A stretch of DNA of 64,000 nucleotides, taken from the NCBI RefSeq assembly GCF_036924745.1, contig NZ_JAZHSD010000001.1:5580001-5644000 (forward strand), written 5' to 3'. Under the pieces are notes generated by a model. That model had not been told where the DNA came from. It saw nothing but the letters and a program-made list of their open reading frames with translations, and searched no databases. This document shows, one piece after another, positions 16,248 to 24,583 of the stretch (position 1 is the first letter of the stretch; each line of letters opens with the position of its first letter). The stretch is from Bradyrhizobium sp. AZCC 1693 (lineage in GTDB: Bacteria > Pseudomonadota > Alphaproteobacteria > Rhizobiales > Xanthobacteraceae). Made by a program: the position numbers and the translations under genes.

Positions 16248-17210
16248 CTAAGCGCCGGCTTCGAGCAGCGCCTTGAAATCCACCCGTGCGCGTTGCGCTT
16301 CGCGCTTGGCGGTCTCGGAAGCCTCGCCGAGGCCGAAATAGCCGTGGATGAGGCCGAGGCCGTCGTAATAGCTGGTCGGAACGCCGGCGGCGGCAAGCGC
16401 GTCGGCGTAGGCCTTGCCTTCGTCGCGGAGCGGATCGAACCAGGCGGTCGCAACGATCGCCGGTGCGAGCCCCGCAAGGTTTTCCGCGCGCAGCGGCGAC
16501 ACGCGCCAGTCGGTGCCGTGGGTCTTGTCGGCGAGGTAATGGCCGCAAAACCATTCCATGGTGGCGCGGGTCAGGAAATAACCGTCCGCGTTCTCGCTGC
16601 GCGAGGGAAAGCGCGCGTTCTCCTTTGCATCCGCGAAATTGCCGAAGACGTCGGTGACGGGATAGACCAGCAATTGCGCCGCCAGTTTGATGCCGGCGTC
16701 GCGGCAGGCGATCGCGGTGGTGGCCGCCAGATTGCCGCCGGCACTGTCACCGGCCACGCCGACGCGCCTCCCGTCGCCGCCGAATTCGGCGATGCGGGCG
16801 ATGATGTCTTTCGTGGCCGTGAAGGCGTCCTCAAAGGCGCCGGGAAACCGCACCTCGGGCGGGCGGCGATAATCGACCGAGACGACCACCGCGCCGGTCT
16901 CGATCGCAAGCCAGCGCGCCTGCCGGTCATGGGTATCGAGATCGCCGGCGACCCAGCCGCCGCCGTGGAAGAACACCACCGTTGGTGATTTCTCGCTCGA
17001 GTTTCGGTAGGCCCGCGCGTTGAGGAACCCGGCGGCGCCTTTCACCTTGATGTCCTCCGCGCTCATCACCGGCGGCGGCGGAACCGCCGCGCGCGAGGCC
17101 GCCAGCGCGCGCAGCGCATCGCGTGCGCTCTGCGGCGTCATCGTCGCGGGATCGCGCAGCGGCAGCAGCGGAATGATCTGGGCGACGACGGGATCGAGCG
17201 GCGGAATCAT
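16248..17210 (-). CDS. Alpha/beta hydrolase, hormone-sensitive-lipase-type esterase
   Basis: 320 residues from ATG 17210, which has GAGG 9 nt upstream; ATG 17234 would add 8 residues. HSL-family features are the oxyanion motif HGGGWVAGD, nucleophile motif GDSAGGN, the acid-containing FDPLRDEGKAYADAL, and a C-terminal His in LIHGYFGL. It probably hydrolyses short-chain esters in the cytoplasm; no signal peptide is present. It is transcribed toward the pfkB remnant and is not obviously in an operon. Confidence 0.88.
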   Translation of the reverse strand: MIPPLDPVVAQIIPLLPLRDPATMTPQSARDALRALAASRAAVPPPPVMSAEDIKVKGAAGFLNARAYRNSSEKSPTVVFFHGGGWVAGDLDTHDRQARWLAIETGAVVVSVDYRRPPEVRFPGAFEDAFTATKDIIARIAEFGGDGRRVGVAGDSAGGNLAATTAIACRDAGIKLAAQLLVYPVTDVFGNFADAKENARFPSRSENADGYFLTRATMEWFCGHYLADKTHGTDWRVSPLRAENLAGLAPAIVATAWFDPLRDEGKAYADALAAAGVPTSYYDGLGLIHGYFGLGEASETAKREAQRARVDFKALLEAGA

Positions 17211-17450
17211 GCGGGGTGCCTCATTCCGGAACACGGCGGCAGCATAGGTAACGGGCGCCGCCGCCGCAATCGCGGTGTTTGGCCCGAGCAGACCGGCCGA
17301 TCTCCTTCAAGGGCTAATGAGTCCTGCAAGCCGATGCGCAGGCGCGTTGATAGAATCGTGCGCCGTTTACTTCTCGTTATCCTTAAACGGGCGCGCGGGG
17401 GGAACGGGCGCGCGCCCCGCTCATTATTCCTTGTCAGAGGGAGTGGTGCG

Positions 17451-17693
17451 ATGAAGCAGGCTGCTGCATTGGATCGGGCGCTTGACGAAATGCTGGTGCA
17501 ACTCGGCGGGATGGTGCTGAGGCTGTCGAGCCCGGAAGTGACGCGGACGCCCGAAGAGCGTCACGCGCTGGCATGCTCGGTCAACCAATATTCGGTGTGC
17601 GCGGCGCGCTCGGGCGATCCGCGCGTGCACCAGCTCAAGGTCGAACTGGAAGAGACGATCAAGCCGCACCTGCGGCTGGTTGCCAGCCGGTAA
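17451..17693 (+). CDS. Hypothetical 80-aa helical protein
   Basis: An 80-residue soluble protein, predominantly helical by composition, with no signal peptide or recognised domain. GAGGGAG about 8 nt before ATG 17451 is a good ribosome-binding site. Residues 1-30 form an amphipathic helix (ALDRALDEMLVQLGGMVLRL); the C-terminal half contains VNQYSVCAA and ends basic. I do not recognise the family. It converges on the cytochrome gene, with GC-rich hairpins between. Confidence 0.6.
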   Translation: MKQAAALDRALDEMLVQLGGMVLRLSSPEVTRTPEERHALACSVNQYSVCAARSGDPRVHQLKVELEETIKPHLRLVASR

Positions 17694-17736
17694 CGCGCCC
17701 CGCCTGACCCATCTGTGACGCAAGCCGCGTCGGGAA

Positions 17737-17778
17737 AAGCCGGCGGCTAAAAAGCCGGCGGCCGGGCCAAGCCCGGCC
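17737..17778 (-). terminator. Tandem GC-rich hairpins between convergent genes
   Basis: GGCCGGGC with GCCCGGCC around CAA (17760-17778) and a second GCCGGC inverted repeat (17739-17759). Read on the minus strand, the second stem is followed by TTTT, so it can terminate the cytochrome gene. Confidence 0.55.
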
Positions 17779-17798
17779 GTTGCTACATGCAGATGACC

Positions 17799-19646
17799 TC
17801 AGAGCGTCTTGAGGTATTCGATCAGCGCCTTTCGATCGTCTGCCGACAGCGCCGGTCCGATCACGCCCTTGATTTCCTTGACCTTGCTATAGTCCTTGCG
17901 GAATTCATGCCCTCTGTTCGAGTTGCCGCGAATGGAGGTGTCGAATTCAAACCCGTTGTCGATCTTGTCGAACTTGTAACCGAGGTTCACGGGATCGTAT
18001 TCGCGGTTGCCGAGATAGAACTTCTTCGGCCGGTCTTCGGGCGGGCCCAGCAATGCCTCGATGGTCGGAACCGAGCCGTTGTGAAGATAAGGCGGCGTCG
18101 CCCAGACACCGTTGAGCGGGCGAACCTTATAGGCGAGTTCGCCGCGAAGCTCGTTCGGCATATAGCCGTCGATCTTCTTCCGGTCTGCGGGGCTCACCGG
18201 CGGCTTTTTCTGGTCGAAGACGTAATTGACCGTCTTGGCGACCACGGCGCCGAGAGCGTCGGCGAAGCCACTCTTGTCGATGCCGAGATTTGCAGGGAGC
18301 GCAACCGTCCGGCTGATCATGTCGGCGGCCTGCGCGAGGTCAGTCCCGATATGCGAGATCGGAACGTTCTCGACCTTGAGGATCGGTTCACCGGCCTCGT
18401 TCTTCGTCCACCAGTCCTTGTTGTTGAAGTCGTAGAACGCAGCGCTCGATACCGGCGGGCGGTGGCATTCCTGGCAATGGGTCTTGTAGAGCTCGGCACC
18501 CTTGTCGGCGAGCTTCTGGTCGATCGGCGGCAGAATATCGTTCGGCCATTTCGGCGATTTCAGACCGGAGAACCCGTCCTTTGCGTTCGGCGGCGTGTTG
18601 CCCTTGATCATCTGCTCCATCTCGAACAGCTGCTCCACGTTCACGCTCGATTTGTAGAGTCCCTTGGACGGATCGGTCAGATTGAGCTCCGCCGACACGC
18701 CGAGCGATTCGCCGGCGTTACGCACCATCGGCTGCATGATGGAGCCGTTATACTGCACCCAGTCGAACCACGGCGTGTTCCAGATCCGGGGGTAGTGCAC
18801 CGGCGCGGTCGAGCCTGCGTAATTTTCCGGCTTCTTGAGGTCGACTGAAAACACCTGGTTGCCGATCCGGTTCAGCGCGTCCAGCCGTCCGTAACCTTCC
18901 ACGATGCTCTGCGAAGCGACGCGCTTTTCCAGCGCCTGGATTTCACCGTACTGCTTCAGGACCTGGCTGAGCTGGTCCTTCAGTACCTCGCGGTCGGCGA
19001 CCGTGGAATCCGGTCCCAGGATATTCTCGGCGAACCGGTTGAAGCGGGTCGGGATAAAGCGCGTCAGCAGCAGCGAAACGCCCATGCCCTGCTTCATCGC
19101 CAGGAGATTGGTGAGCGCCGGCCCGCCGTCGATGACGACCGCCGTGTCCTTGTAGGTGAAGCGTCCGGTATGACAGCCCGAGCAGGTCAGGCCTATTCCG
19201 TTCATGGTCTCCTTGGTGCGCGGGTTCTTCCACGGCGCGCCCGAGGGGTCCTGCATCGGACCGCCCTTGGCGAAGCCGATCGGAAGCGCCTTCTTGCCCG
19301 GGATGACCGTGTCCGGAATGAAGCCATAGCGGTCGAGATAGGCGGTCTCGCTGAAATGGTCGACCTTGTTGAAAATCAGCCATGGAACCGTCGGCTGCTC
19401 CAGCGCCATGAACCATTCGTAAGGGAAGCCGAACGTCCGCGTGCCCTGATCGGCGTGATAGAACCAGCTCAGTTTTTCCTTTGCGATGCCCTGGTCGAGC
19501 CAGACGGTTTTCTTCGGCTCCGGATACTCCGCGATCTTGACGTGAAGGTTGTTCCAGAGGTTGGCGATATCGTCCTTCACGGCGACGTAAATGCCGCCGA
19601 CGACCAGTGCTCCGATAACAATTGCTGCAATCTTCTTGCCACGCAT
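17799..19646 (-). CDS. Membrane-anchored di-haem cytochrome c enzyme, RoxA/MauG-peroxidase-like
   Basis: 615 residues. A single hydrophobic segment at residues 6-23 follows MRGKK and anchors or exports the protein to the periplasm. Two CxxCH haem c sites are visible: CSGCH (155-159) and CQECH (391-395). The C-terminal part has the LNGVWATPPYLHNGSVPT motif of the bacterial di-haem cytochrome c peroxidase/MauG superfamily. The length, wide haem spacing and GLTCSGCH segment fit the RoxA (rubber oxygenase)-like branch better than the ~340-residue CcpA peroxidases. Substrate and reaction are unknown. It is transcribed alone. Confidence 0.78.
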   Translation of the reverse strand: MRGKKIAAIVIGALVVGGIYVAVKDDIANLWNNLHVKIAEYPEPKKTVWLDQGIAKEKLSWFYHADQGTRTFGFPYEWFMALEQPTVPWLIFNKVDHFSETAYLDRYGFIPDTVIPGKKALPIGFAKGGPMQDPSGAPWKNPRTKETMNGIGLTCSGCHTGRFTYKDTAVVIDGGPALTNLLAMKQGMGVSLLLTRFIPTRFNRFAENILGPDSTVADREVLKDQLSQVLKQYGEIQALEKRVASQSIVEGYGRLDALNRIGNQVFSVDLKKPENYAGSTAPVHYPRIWNTPWFDWVQYNGSIMQPMVRNAGESLGVSAELNLTDPSKGLYKSSVNVEQLFEMEQMIKGNTPPNAKDGFSGLKSPKWPNDILPPIDQKLADKGAELYKTHCQECHRPPVSSAAFYDFNNKDWWTKNEAGEPILKVENVPISHIGTDLAQAADMISRTVALPANLGIDKSGFADALGAVVAKTVNYVFDQKKPPVSPADRKKIDGYMPNELRGELAYKVRPLNGVWATPPYLHNGSVPTIEALLGPPEDRPKKFYLGNREYDPVNLGYKFDKIDNGFEFDTSIRGNSNRGHEFRKDYSKVKEIKGVIGPALSADDRKALIEYLKTL

Positions 19647-19884
19647 GGCCTGCCCCTCCCCAAAACCGCGCTGCTGGCGCGCAATACCCGTCTGCTATCA
19701 AAAAACGCCGGAAGGCGAATCACCCTCGGCGTGCGGTTCAATATGATGCCATCTTATAGTGGCGCTGAAGATCTGTCCATGAATCCGATTTCCCGGACTA
19801 GGAGGTTTCCCGGCCGGTTCGGCTTTCGCCGGGCTGTTTCCAGTATAGAGTCTCGATCATGCAGTTGAATATCGGGTAGATCAC

Positions 19885-20568
19885 ATGAATGCCGTCGAGG
19901 CGCAATCAATCCGAATCGAGACCGGCTCCAATGAAGCGGTCTCCGCGCGGCTGATGCGGCCGCCGCAATCGCGCGGGTGTTACGTGTTCGCACACGGGGC
20001 CGGCGCCGGCATGACCCATGCGTCGATGGAAACGGTTGCGGCCGGCCTCAGCCAACGCGGCATCGCGACGCTGCGCTATCAATTTCCCTACATGGAAAAA
20101 GCCAGCAAGCGGCCCGATGCGCCCGCGGTCGCGCATGGCGCGGTGCGAGCGGCGGTGGCGGAAGCCGGGCGGCGCTGTCCCGCACTGCCGCTGATCGCGG
20201 GCGGCCGATCGTTCGGCGGGCGGATGACATCGCAGGCGCAGGCGCTTTCACCCTTGCCCGGCGTTCGCGGACTGGCGTTTCTCGGTTTTCCTCTGCATCC
20301 GGCCGGAAAGCCTTCCAGCGACCGCGCCAGGCATCTCGCTGACGTCAAAATCCCGATGCTGTTCCTGCAGGGCACGCGCGACGCGCTCGCGGAATTGAGT
20401 CTGCTCGAGCCTGTCGTCAAAAGCCTGGGATCGCGAGCGACGCTGCATTTGCTTGATGGCGCCGATCATTCCTTCCATGTGCTAAAGAGTTCGGGGCGGA
20501 ATGATCGCGAGGTGATGGAAGAGGCGCTGGATGCGTTCGCGGCGTGGATGGACGGACTTATCGGCTAG
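19885..20568 (+). CDS. Small alpha/beta hydrolase (KANL3/Tex30-like family)
   Basis: 227 residues. Features of the short dienelactone hydrolase-like KANL3/Tex30 family are FAHGAGAGM, LRYQFPYME, the nucleophile elbow GGRSFGGRM, FLGFPLHP, FLQGTRD and the His-containing LLDGADHSF. No signal peptide. The natural substrate is not established for this family. ATG 19885 follows a short G-rich stretch. A composite intergenic repeat begins 8 bp after its stop codon. Confidence 0.8.
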   Translation: MNAVEAQSIRIETGSNEAVSARLMRPPQSRGCYVFAHGAGAGMTHASMETVAAGLSQRGIATLRYQFPYMEKASKRPDAPAVAHGAVRAAVAEAGRRCPALPLIAGGRSFGGRMTSQAQALSPLPGVRGLAFLGFPLHPAGKPSSDRARHLADVKIPMLFLQGTRDALAELSLLEPVVKSLGSRATLHLLDGADHSFHVLKSSGRNDREVMEEALDAFAAWMDGLIG

Positions 20569-20575
20569 CTCAGAC

Positions 20576-20698
20576 GTCGTCCCTGCGAAAGCAGGGACCC
20601 ATAACCACAGTCGTGCATTGTTGAAGAAAAGCCGTCTTTCCTTGTGCCCTTTCCGCGGGGCCGCGGCGTATGGGTCCCTGCGTTCGCAGGGACGACGG
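20576..20698. repeat. Composite intergenic palindromic repeat, family A copy 1
   Basis: The left arm contains CCTGCGAAAGCAGG and GGGACCCATAACCAC, the right arm TATGGGTCCCTGCG and CGCAGGGACGAC; the arms face each other around a ~60-bp centre. Related copies lie at 33130, 36737, 46161 and 54722. This copy has the most divergent centre. Confidence 0.85.
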
Positions 20699-20741
20699 AT
20701 GATGGAGTTGCGCGGCGCGTCATACCCACTACGATGCAGCC

Positions 20742-21476
20742 ATGACAAAAATCCTGATCGTCAATCCGAACACGACCACCTCGATGACCGAAACGATTGG
20801 CGCCGCCGCGCGCGCCGTCGCCGCGCCCGGCACCGAAATTTCCGCCGTTACGTCGTCGATGGGGCCTGTCTCGATTGAAGGGTATTACGACGAGGCCTTC
20901 GCCGTTCCCGGGCTGATCCAGGCGCTCATGAATGCGCCTGATGCCGATGCCGGCATCGTCGCCTGTTTCGACGACACCGGCCTCGACGCCGCACGCACCG
21001 CCGCGCGCTTCCCGGTGGTCGGCCTCTGCGAGGCGGCGCTGGTGACGGCTGGCCAGATCGCAAAGCGCATCGCCATCGTCACCACGCTGCCGCGCTCGAT
21101 CGTGCCGCTCGAAGAACTGGTACGCCGCTATGGTTTTGCGGAGAGGGCGCGGGTCACCGCCTGCGACGTCGCGGTGCTCGATCTCGAAAAGCCCGGCTCG
21201 GGCGCGGAAGCGAAGCTGGAAGCCGAGATCGCCCGCGCGCTCGAGAAGGGCGCGGAGGCGATCGTGCTGGGTTGCGCGGGGATGGCCGATCTCGCCCAAA
21301 AACTGTCGCGAAAATTCGGCGCGCCCGTCGTCGACGGCGTGGCGGCGGCGGTAAAACAGGCCGAGGCGCTGGCCGGCCTGAAGCTCACGACATCGCGGCG
21401 AGGTTCGTACGCGTCACCTGGCGTGAAGGCTTACACCGGGTTGCTGCAGCCGTTTGCGCCGAAAAATTCAGGCTGA
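20742..21476 (+). CDS. Asp/Glu/hydantoin racemase family protein
   Basis: 244 residues. The N-terminal ILIVNPNTTTSMTE is the hydantoin racemase (HyuE)/Asp-Glu racemase hallmark, and the two catalytic cysteines lie in GIVACFDDTG and VLGCAGM. It acts on hydantoins, allantoin-like or amino acid substrates in the cytoplasm. It could relate functionally to ureide metabolism in the left region, but it is 7 kb away and not in that operon. The last 9 bp overlap the convergent SDR gene. Confidence 0.85.
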   Translation: MTKILIVNPNTTTSMTETIGAAARAVAAPGTEISAVTSSMGPVSIEGYYDEAFAVPGLIQALMNAPDADAGIVACFDDTGLDAARTAARFPVVGLCEAALVTAGQIAKRIAIVTTLPRSIVPLEELVRRYGFAERARVTACDVAVLDLEKPGSGAEAKLEAEIARALEKGAEAIVLGCAGMADLAQKLSRKFGAPVVDGVAAAVKQAEALAGLKLTTSRRGSYASPGVKAYTGLLQPFAPKNSG

Positions 21477-22250
21477 TTGCGGCGCGCCGTAGATCCTGTC
21501 GCGCAGCCGGCGCATGCCGGTGAGCCAGCGGTCGCGGCTGGAAGCCTTGCGCTGCATGTATTCGGCGACCTGCGGGTGCGACAGGATGAGAAAGCGTTCT
21601 TCCCCCATCGCCTCGATCACCATGCGCGCCACTTCCGGCGGCTGCAGTACACCGTCGACCCGCGCGGCGCTCGGGCCGGGCGTCGTCATCCCTGTTTGCA
21701 CCGATTGCGGGCAGAGCACGGACACGCGGATGCCGCGGTCGCCATATTGAATGGCGAGATGTTCGGCGAGCGCCACCGCCGCATTTTTTGTCACGCCGTA
21801 AGGCATAGAGTTCAGCGATGCCAGCAGGCCGGCCGCGGAAGCGGTGTTGAGGAGATAGCCGGACCCGCGCGCGAGCATGCCTGGAACGAGAGCGCGCGCT
21901 GCAAACACATGGCTCATGACATGGACGCGCCAGCTCACGTCCCAATCGGCATCGGAAGCGGTCTCCTGTCCCTTGCGCGAAAGGCCGGCGTTGGAAAAGA
22001 ATACGTCGACCGGGCCATATTTGTCTTCGGCAGCAGCGATCAGCGCCTTGATGTCTTCCTCGAGTCCGACATCGGCCGTGATCGGCAATCCGTCGATGTC
22101 GCCCGCCACCTTCGCCAGTCTGTCGCGCGATGTCTTGAGGTCGGCGATCACAACACCGCGCGCACCGGCCTCCGCATAGGCGCGCGCCACCGCTTCGCCG
22201 ATGCCGCTCGCAGCTCCCGTGACGACACAGACCTTGCCTTTGACATGCAT
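21468..22250 (-). CDS. Short-chain dehydrogenase/reductase
   Basis: 260 residues from ATG 22250, chosen because the SDR fold begins right there (GKVCVVTGAASGIGEAVA) and GGGAA precedes it. The NAD(P)-binding TGxxxGIG, NAG (SNAGLS), catalytic Ser region (NTASAAGLL) and YxxxK (YGVTK) are all present. VLCPQSVQTGM follows as usual for classical SDRs. Substrate unknown. The gene is divergent from bioB across ~180 bp and convergent with the racemase gene. Confidence 0.9.
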   Translation of the reverse strand: MHVKGKVCVVTGAASGIGEAVARAYAEAGARGVVIADLKTSRDRLAKVAGDIDGLPITADVGLEEDIKALIAAAEDKYGPVDVFFSNAGLSRKGQETASDADWDVSWRVHVMSHVFAARALVPGMLARGSGYLLNTASAAGLLASLNSMPYGVTKNAAVALAEHLAIQYGDRGIRVSVLCPQSVQTGMTTPGPSAARVDGVLQPPEVARMVIEAMGEERFLILSHPQVAEYMQRKASSRDRWLTGMRRLRDRIYGAPQSA

Positions 22251-22434
22251 GTTCGGTTCCCGCCTGTTTCTTTTTCTTGAGCAGGGTCGAGAGTGATATG
22301 ACCTCCGCCGCACGGTCAATGCCGGTTTGCGCCGGTGATCAATTTTTTGCAGGCATGGCGCGCACCGCTGGTGTCGGCTTCGCCAGCGTGCGATGACGGC
22401 CGCGCGGGGCAATCGGGATCGGGAGAATTGAAGG

Positions 22435-23415
22435 ATGCTCGAAGTGCGGGATGAGTTGGCTGTGACGGCGCCGCTTGCGGACGCTCCGGAATGGACGAGC
22501 GAGGCGGCCTGGTCGCTCTATCAGTTGCCGTTCAACGATCTGCTGTTCCAGGCGCAATCCATTCACCGCCGGCATTTCGATCCCAACCGCGTGCAGCTCA
22601 GCAAGCTGCTCAATATCAAGACCGGCGGCTGCCCGGAAGATTGCGGCTATTGCAGCCAGTCCTCGCATCATTCGACGGGTCTTGTCGCCTCGAAGCTGAT
22701 GGACGTCGAAAAGGTCATCGCTGAAGCGCGGAAGGCGCGAGACGGCGGCGCAACGCGCTACTGCATGGGCGCGGCATGGCGCAATCCGAAACCGAGAGAC
22801 ATGGATGCCATCGTCGAAATGATCGGCGCGGTGAAGGCGCTCGGGCTCGAGACCTGCATGACGCTGGGCATGCTGGACCGCGATCAGTCGGACCGCCTCA
22901 GCGCCGCGGGGCTCGACTACTACAACCACAATATCGATACGTCGGCGCGCTATTACCCGCGGGTGACCTCGACGCGCGCGTTTGCCGATCGTCTCGACAC
23001 GCTGGAGAATGTCCGGCAATCCGGCATGAAAGTGTGTTGCGGCGGCATCCTTGGCATGGGCGAGGAAGAAACCGACCGCGTCGAAATGCTGGTCACGCTT
23101 GCGAACCTCGCCGAGCCGCCGGAAAGCGTTCCGATCAACATGCTGATTCCCATTGCCGGCACGCCGCTCGCCGAAGCGGCGCCGATCGCGCCAATCGAGT
23201 TTGTCCGGATCGTCGCGCTGGCGCGCATCATGATGCCGAAATCATATGTCCGCCTGTCAGCGGGCCGCTCGGCGATGACCGATGAGATGCAGGCGCTCTG
23301 CTTCTTTGCGGGGGCGAACTCGATCTTCGTCGGCGACACCTTATTGACGGCCGGCAATCCGGAGGACGAGGCCGACCGCAAGCTGTTCAAGCGGCTCGGA
23401 CTGCAGGCGATCTGA
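22435..23415 (+). CDS. bioB: Biotin synthase
   Basis: 326 residues. BioB inserts sulphur into dethiobiotin using radical SAM chemistry. The CxxxCxxC radical SAM cluster is CPEDCGYC (Cys66, 70, 73); cysteines in [14 protein letters not shown] and MKVCCGG plus the Arg in YVRLSAGR supply the [2Fe-2S] ligands. NHNIDTS and YYPRV are also typical. The gene stands alone; bioA, bioD and bioF are not adjacent in this window. The spacing and strand give it its own promoter in the 22251-22434 gap shared with the SDR gene. Confidence 0.95.
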   Translation: MLEVRDELAVTAPLADAPEWTSEAAWSLYQLPFNDLLFQAQSIHRRHFDPNRVQLSKLLNIKTGGCPEDCGYCSQSSHHSTGLVASKLMDVEKVIAEARKARDGGATRYCMGAAWRNPKPRDMDAIVEMIGAVKALGLETCMTLGMLDRDQSDRLSAAGLDYYNHNIDTSARYYPRVTSTRAFADRLDTLENVRQSGMKVCCGGILGMGEEETDRVEMLVTLANLAEPPESVPINMLIPIAGTPLAEAAPIAPIEFVRIVALARIMMPKSYVRLSAGRSAMTDEMQALCFFAGANSIFVGDTLLTAGNPEDEADRKLFKRLGLQAI

Positions 23416-23435
23416 CCGGGTTTGGAAAAGCCCGG
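23416..23435. terminator. Short hairpin between bioB and the convergent reductase gene
   Basis: CCGGG/CCCGG stem around TTTGGAAAAG, directly after the bioB stop and before the convergent stop at 23439. The stem is only 5 bp, so this is a weak candidate for two-way termination. Confidence 0.4.
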
Positions 23436-23438
23436 CCT

Positions 23439-24413
23439 TCAGCCCTGATAGAGCCCCTTGTCGCGCGCCTGACGGATGGCGAGCGCTGCCATCATGTCGA
23501 GCATCGGCGTCGATAGTCCGGCCGCGCGCGCGAATGCGGCAGGCGCGCGGACCAGCACGTCGATCTCCATGGCGCGGCCGAGTTCGTAATCCTGCAGGAT
23601 TGACGGCTTGTGGTCCGGTGCGGGGCCGGAGCGCGTGACGCGCTTGACCTCGGGGAAGCAGCTTTGGGCGACGCTATTGGCCTCGTCGAGCAGGCGCGGC
23701 ACGATTTCGGCAAGCGCCGGATCGTCGCGCACGGCACGCGCGGTCTGCCCGGTCAACAGGCACAGCACTGACATCGACATGTTGGTCAGGAGCTTTGACC
23801 AGATCGTTTCCCGGATCTGCGTGACCCCGGCCGAATCGATCGAAGCTTCGTTCAGCGCCGCACGCAGTTTCGCGACCCGCTCGCTTTGGCGGTCGTCGCA
23901 TTCGCCGATCAGGAGCCGGTTGCGCTCGGGCGAAAGGTTTGCCACCGCGCCCGGCGCGACGACTTCGTTGGACGAAAACACCGCGCCGCCGACAATAAGC
24001 TGCTTCGGGATCGCGGCACGCAGGCGTCCACCGGGATCGAGGAAGGCCAGATCCGGCACCGGCGGATGCCGTGGCGAGAGCCCGATATCGTACCACCAGG
24101 GAATGCCGTTCTGCGCGAACACCACCGCGGTTTCCTCGCCGAGCAGCGGCTGCAGTCCGTCTGCGAGGCTGGAGAGGCTAGTTGCCTTCAGCGTGCAGAT
24201 GACGGCGTCCTGCCGGCCCAGCGCGGCCGGATCGCTCGATGCTCTCACCTTCGCCTTGAACTCGCCATTTCCAACACGCAGCGTCGGCCCGTTGGCTTTC
24301 ACGGCATCCAGATGCGCACCCCGCATCACGCAGGAAACGTCATGTCCTGCCAGTGCGAGCCGCACCGCAAAATGGCTGCCGACGGCGCCCGCACCGAAAA
24401 CGCAAATCCGCAT
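23439..24413 (-). CDS. Ketopantoate reductase PanE/ApbA family protein
   Basis: 324 residues. The N-terminal Rossmann motif VFGAGAVGSHFAVRLA binds NADP. VICTLKATSL, FAQNGIPWW, and the helical C-terminal domain with WSKLLTNMSMSVLC and KPSILQDYELGRAMEIDVL match the ApbA/PanE C-terminal domain including the conserved Lys and Glu. The family includes true 2-dehydropantoate 2-reductases and other 2-oxoacid reductases; without panB/panC nearby, pantothenate synthesis is only one possibility. It is transcribed convergent with bioB. Confidence 0.85.
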   Translation of the reverse strand: MRICVFGAGAVGSHFAVRLALAGHDVSCVMRGAHLDAVKANGPTLRVGNGEFKAKVRASSDPAALGRQDAVICTLKATSLSSLADGLQPLLGEETAVVFAQNGIPWWYDIGLSPRHPPVPDLAFLDPGGRLRAAIPKQLIVGGAVFSSNEVVAPGAVANLSPERNRLLIGECDDRQSERVAKLRAALNEASIDSAGVTQIRETIWSKLLTNMSMSVLCLLTGQTARAVRDDPALAEIVPRLLDEANSVAQSCFPEVKRVTRSGPAPDHKPSILQDYELGRAMEIDVLVRAPAAFARAAGLSTPMLDMMAALAIRQARDKGLYQG

Positions 24414-24583
24414 GGGTGGAAATCCTGCCGGGAGGGATGGTCGTTGCTAGTTTTCACAAGCCATGGCCGGGCGCAACCGGCCCGGTTCGACAGGGTGGGT
24501 TGCGGAATGGCACGGGTCCGGCTGCACGGAACTTTCCTGTTCCGCCGGCGTTCATCAACGCGCGTAAAGGTCGCGGCACAACG

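Noticed and set aside
20742..21476. Hydantoin racemase as part of the ureide operon
   Set aside because: It lies 7 kb away beyond the tRNA fragment and several unrelated genes; functional link possible but operon membership is not.
21477..22280. 267-codon plus-strand frame opposite the SDR gene
   Set aside because: Antisense to a clear SDR; no ribosome-binding site and no motif.
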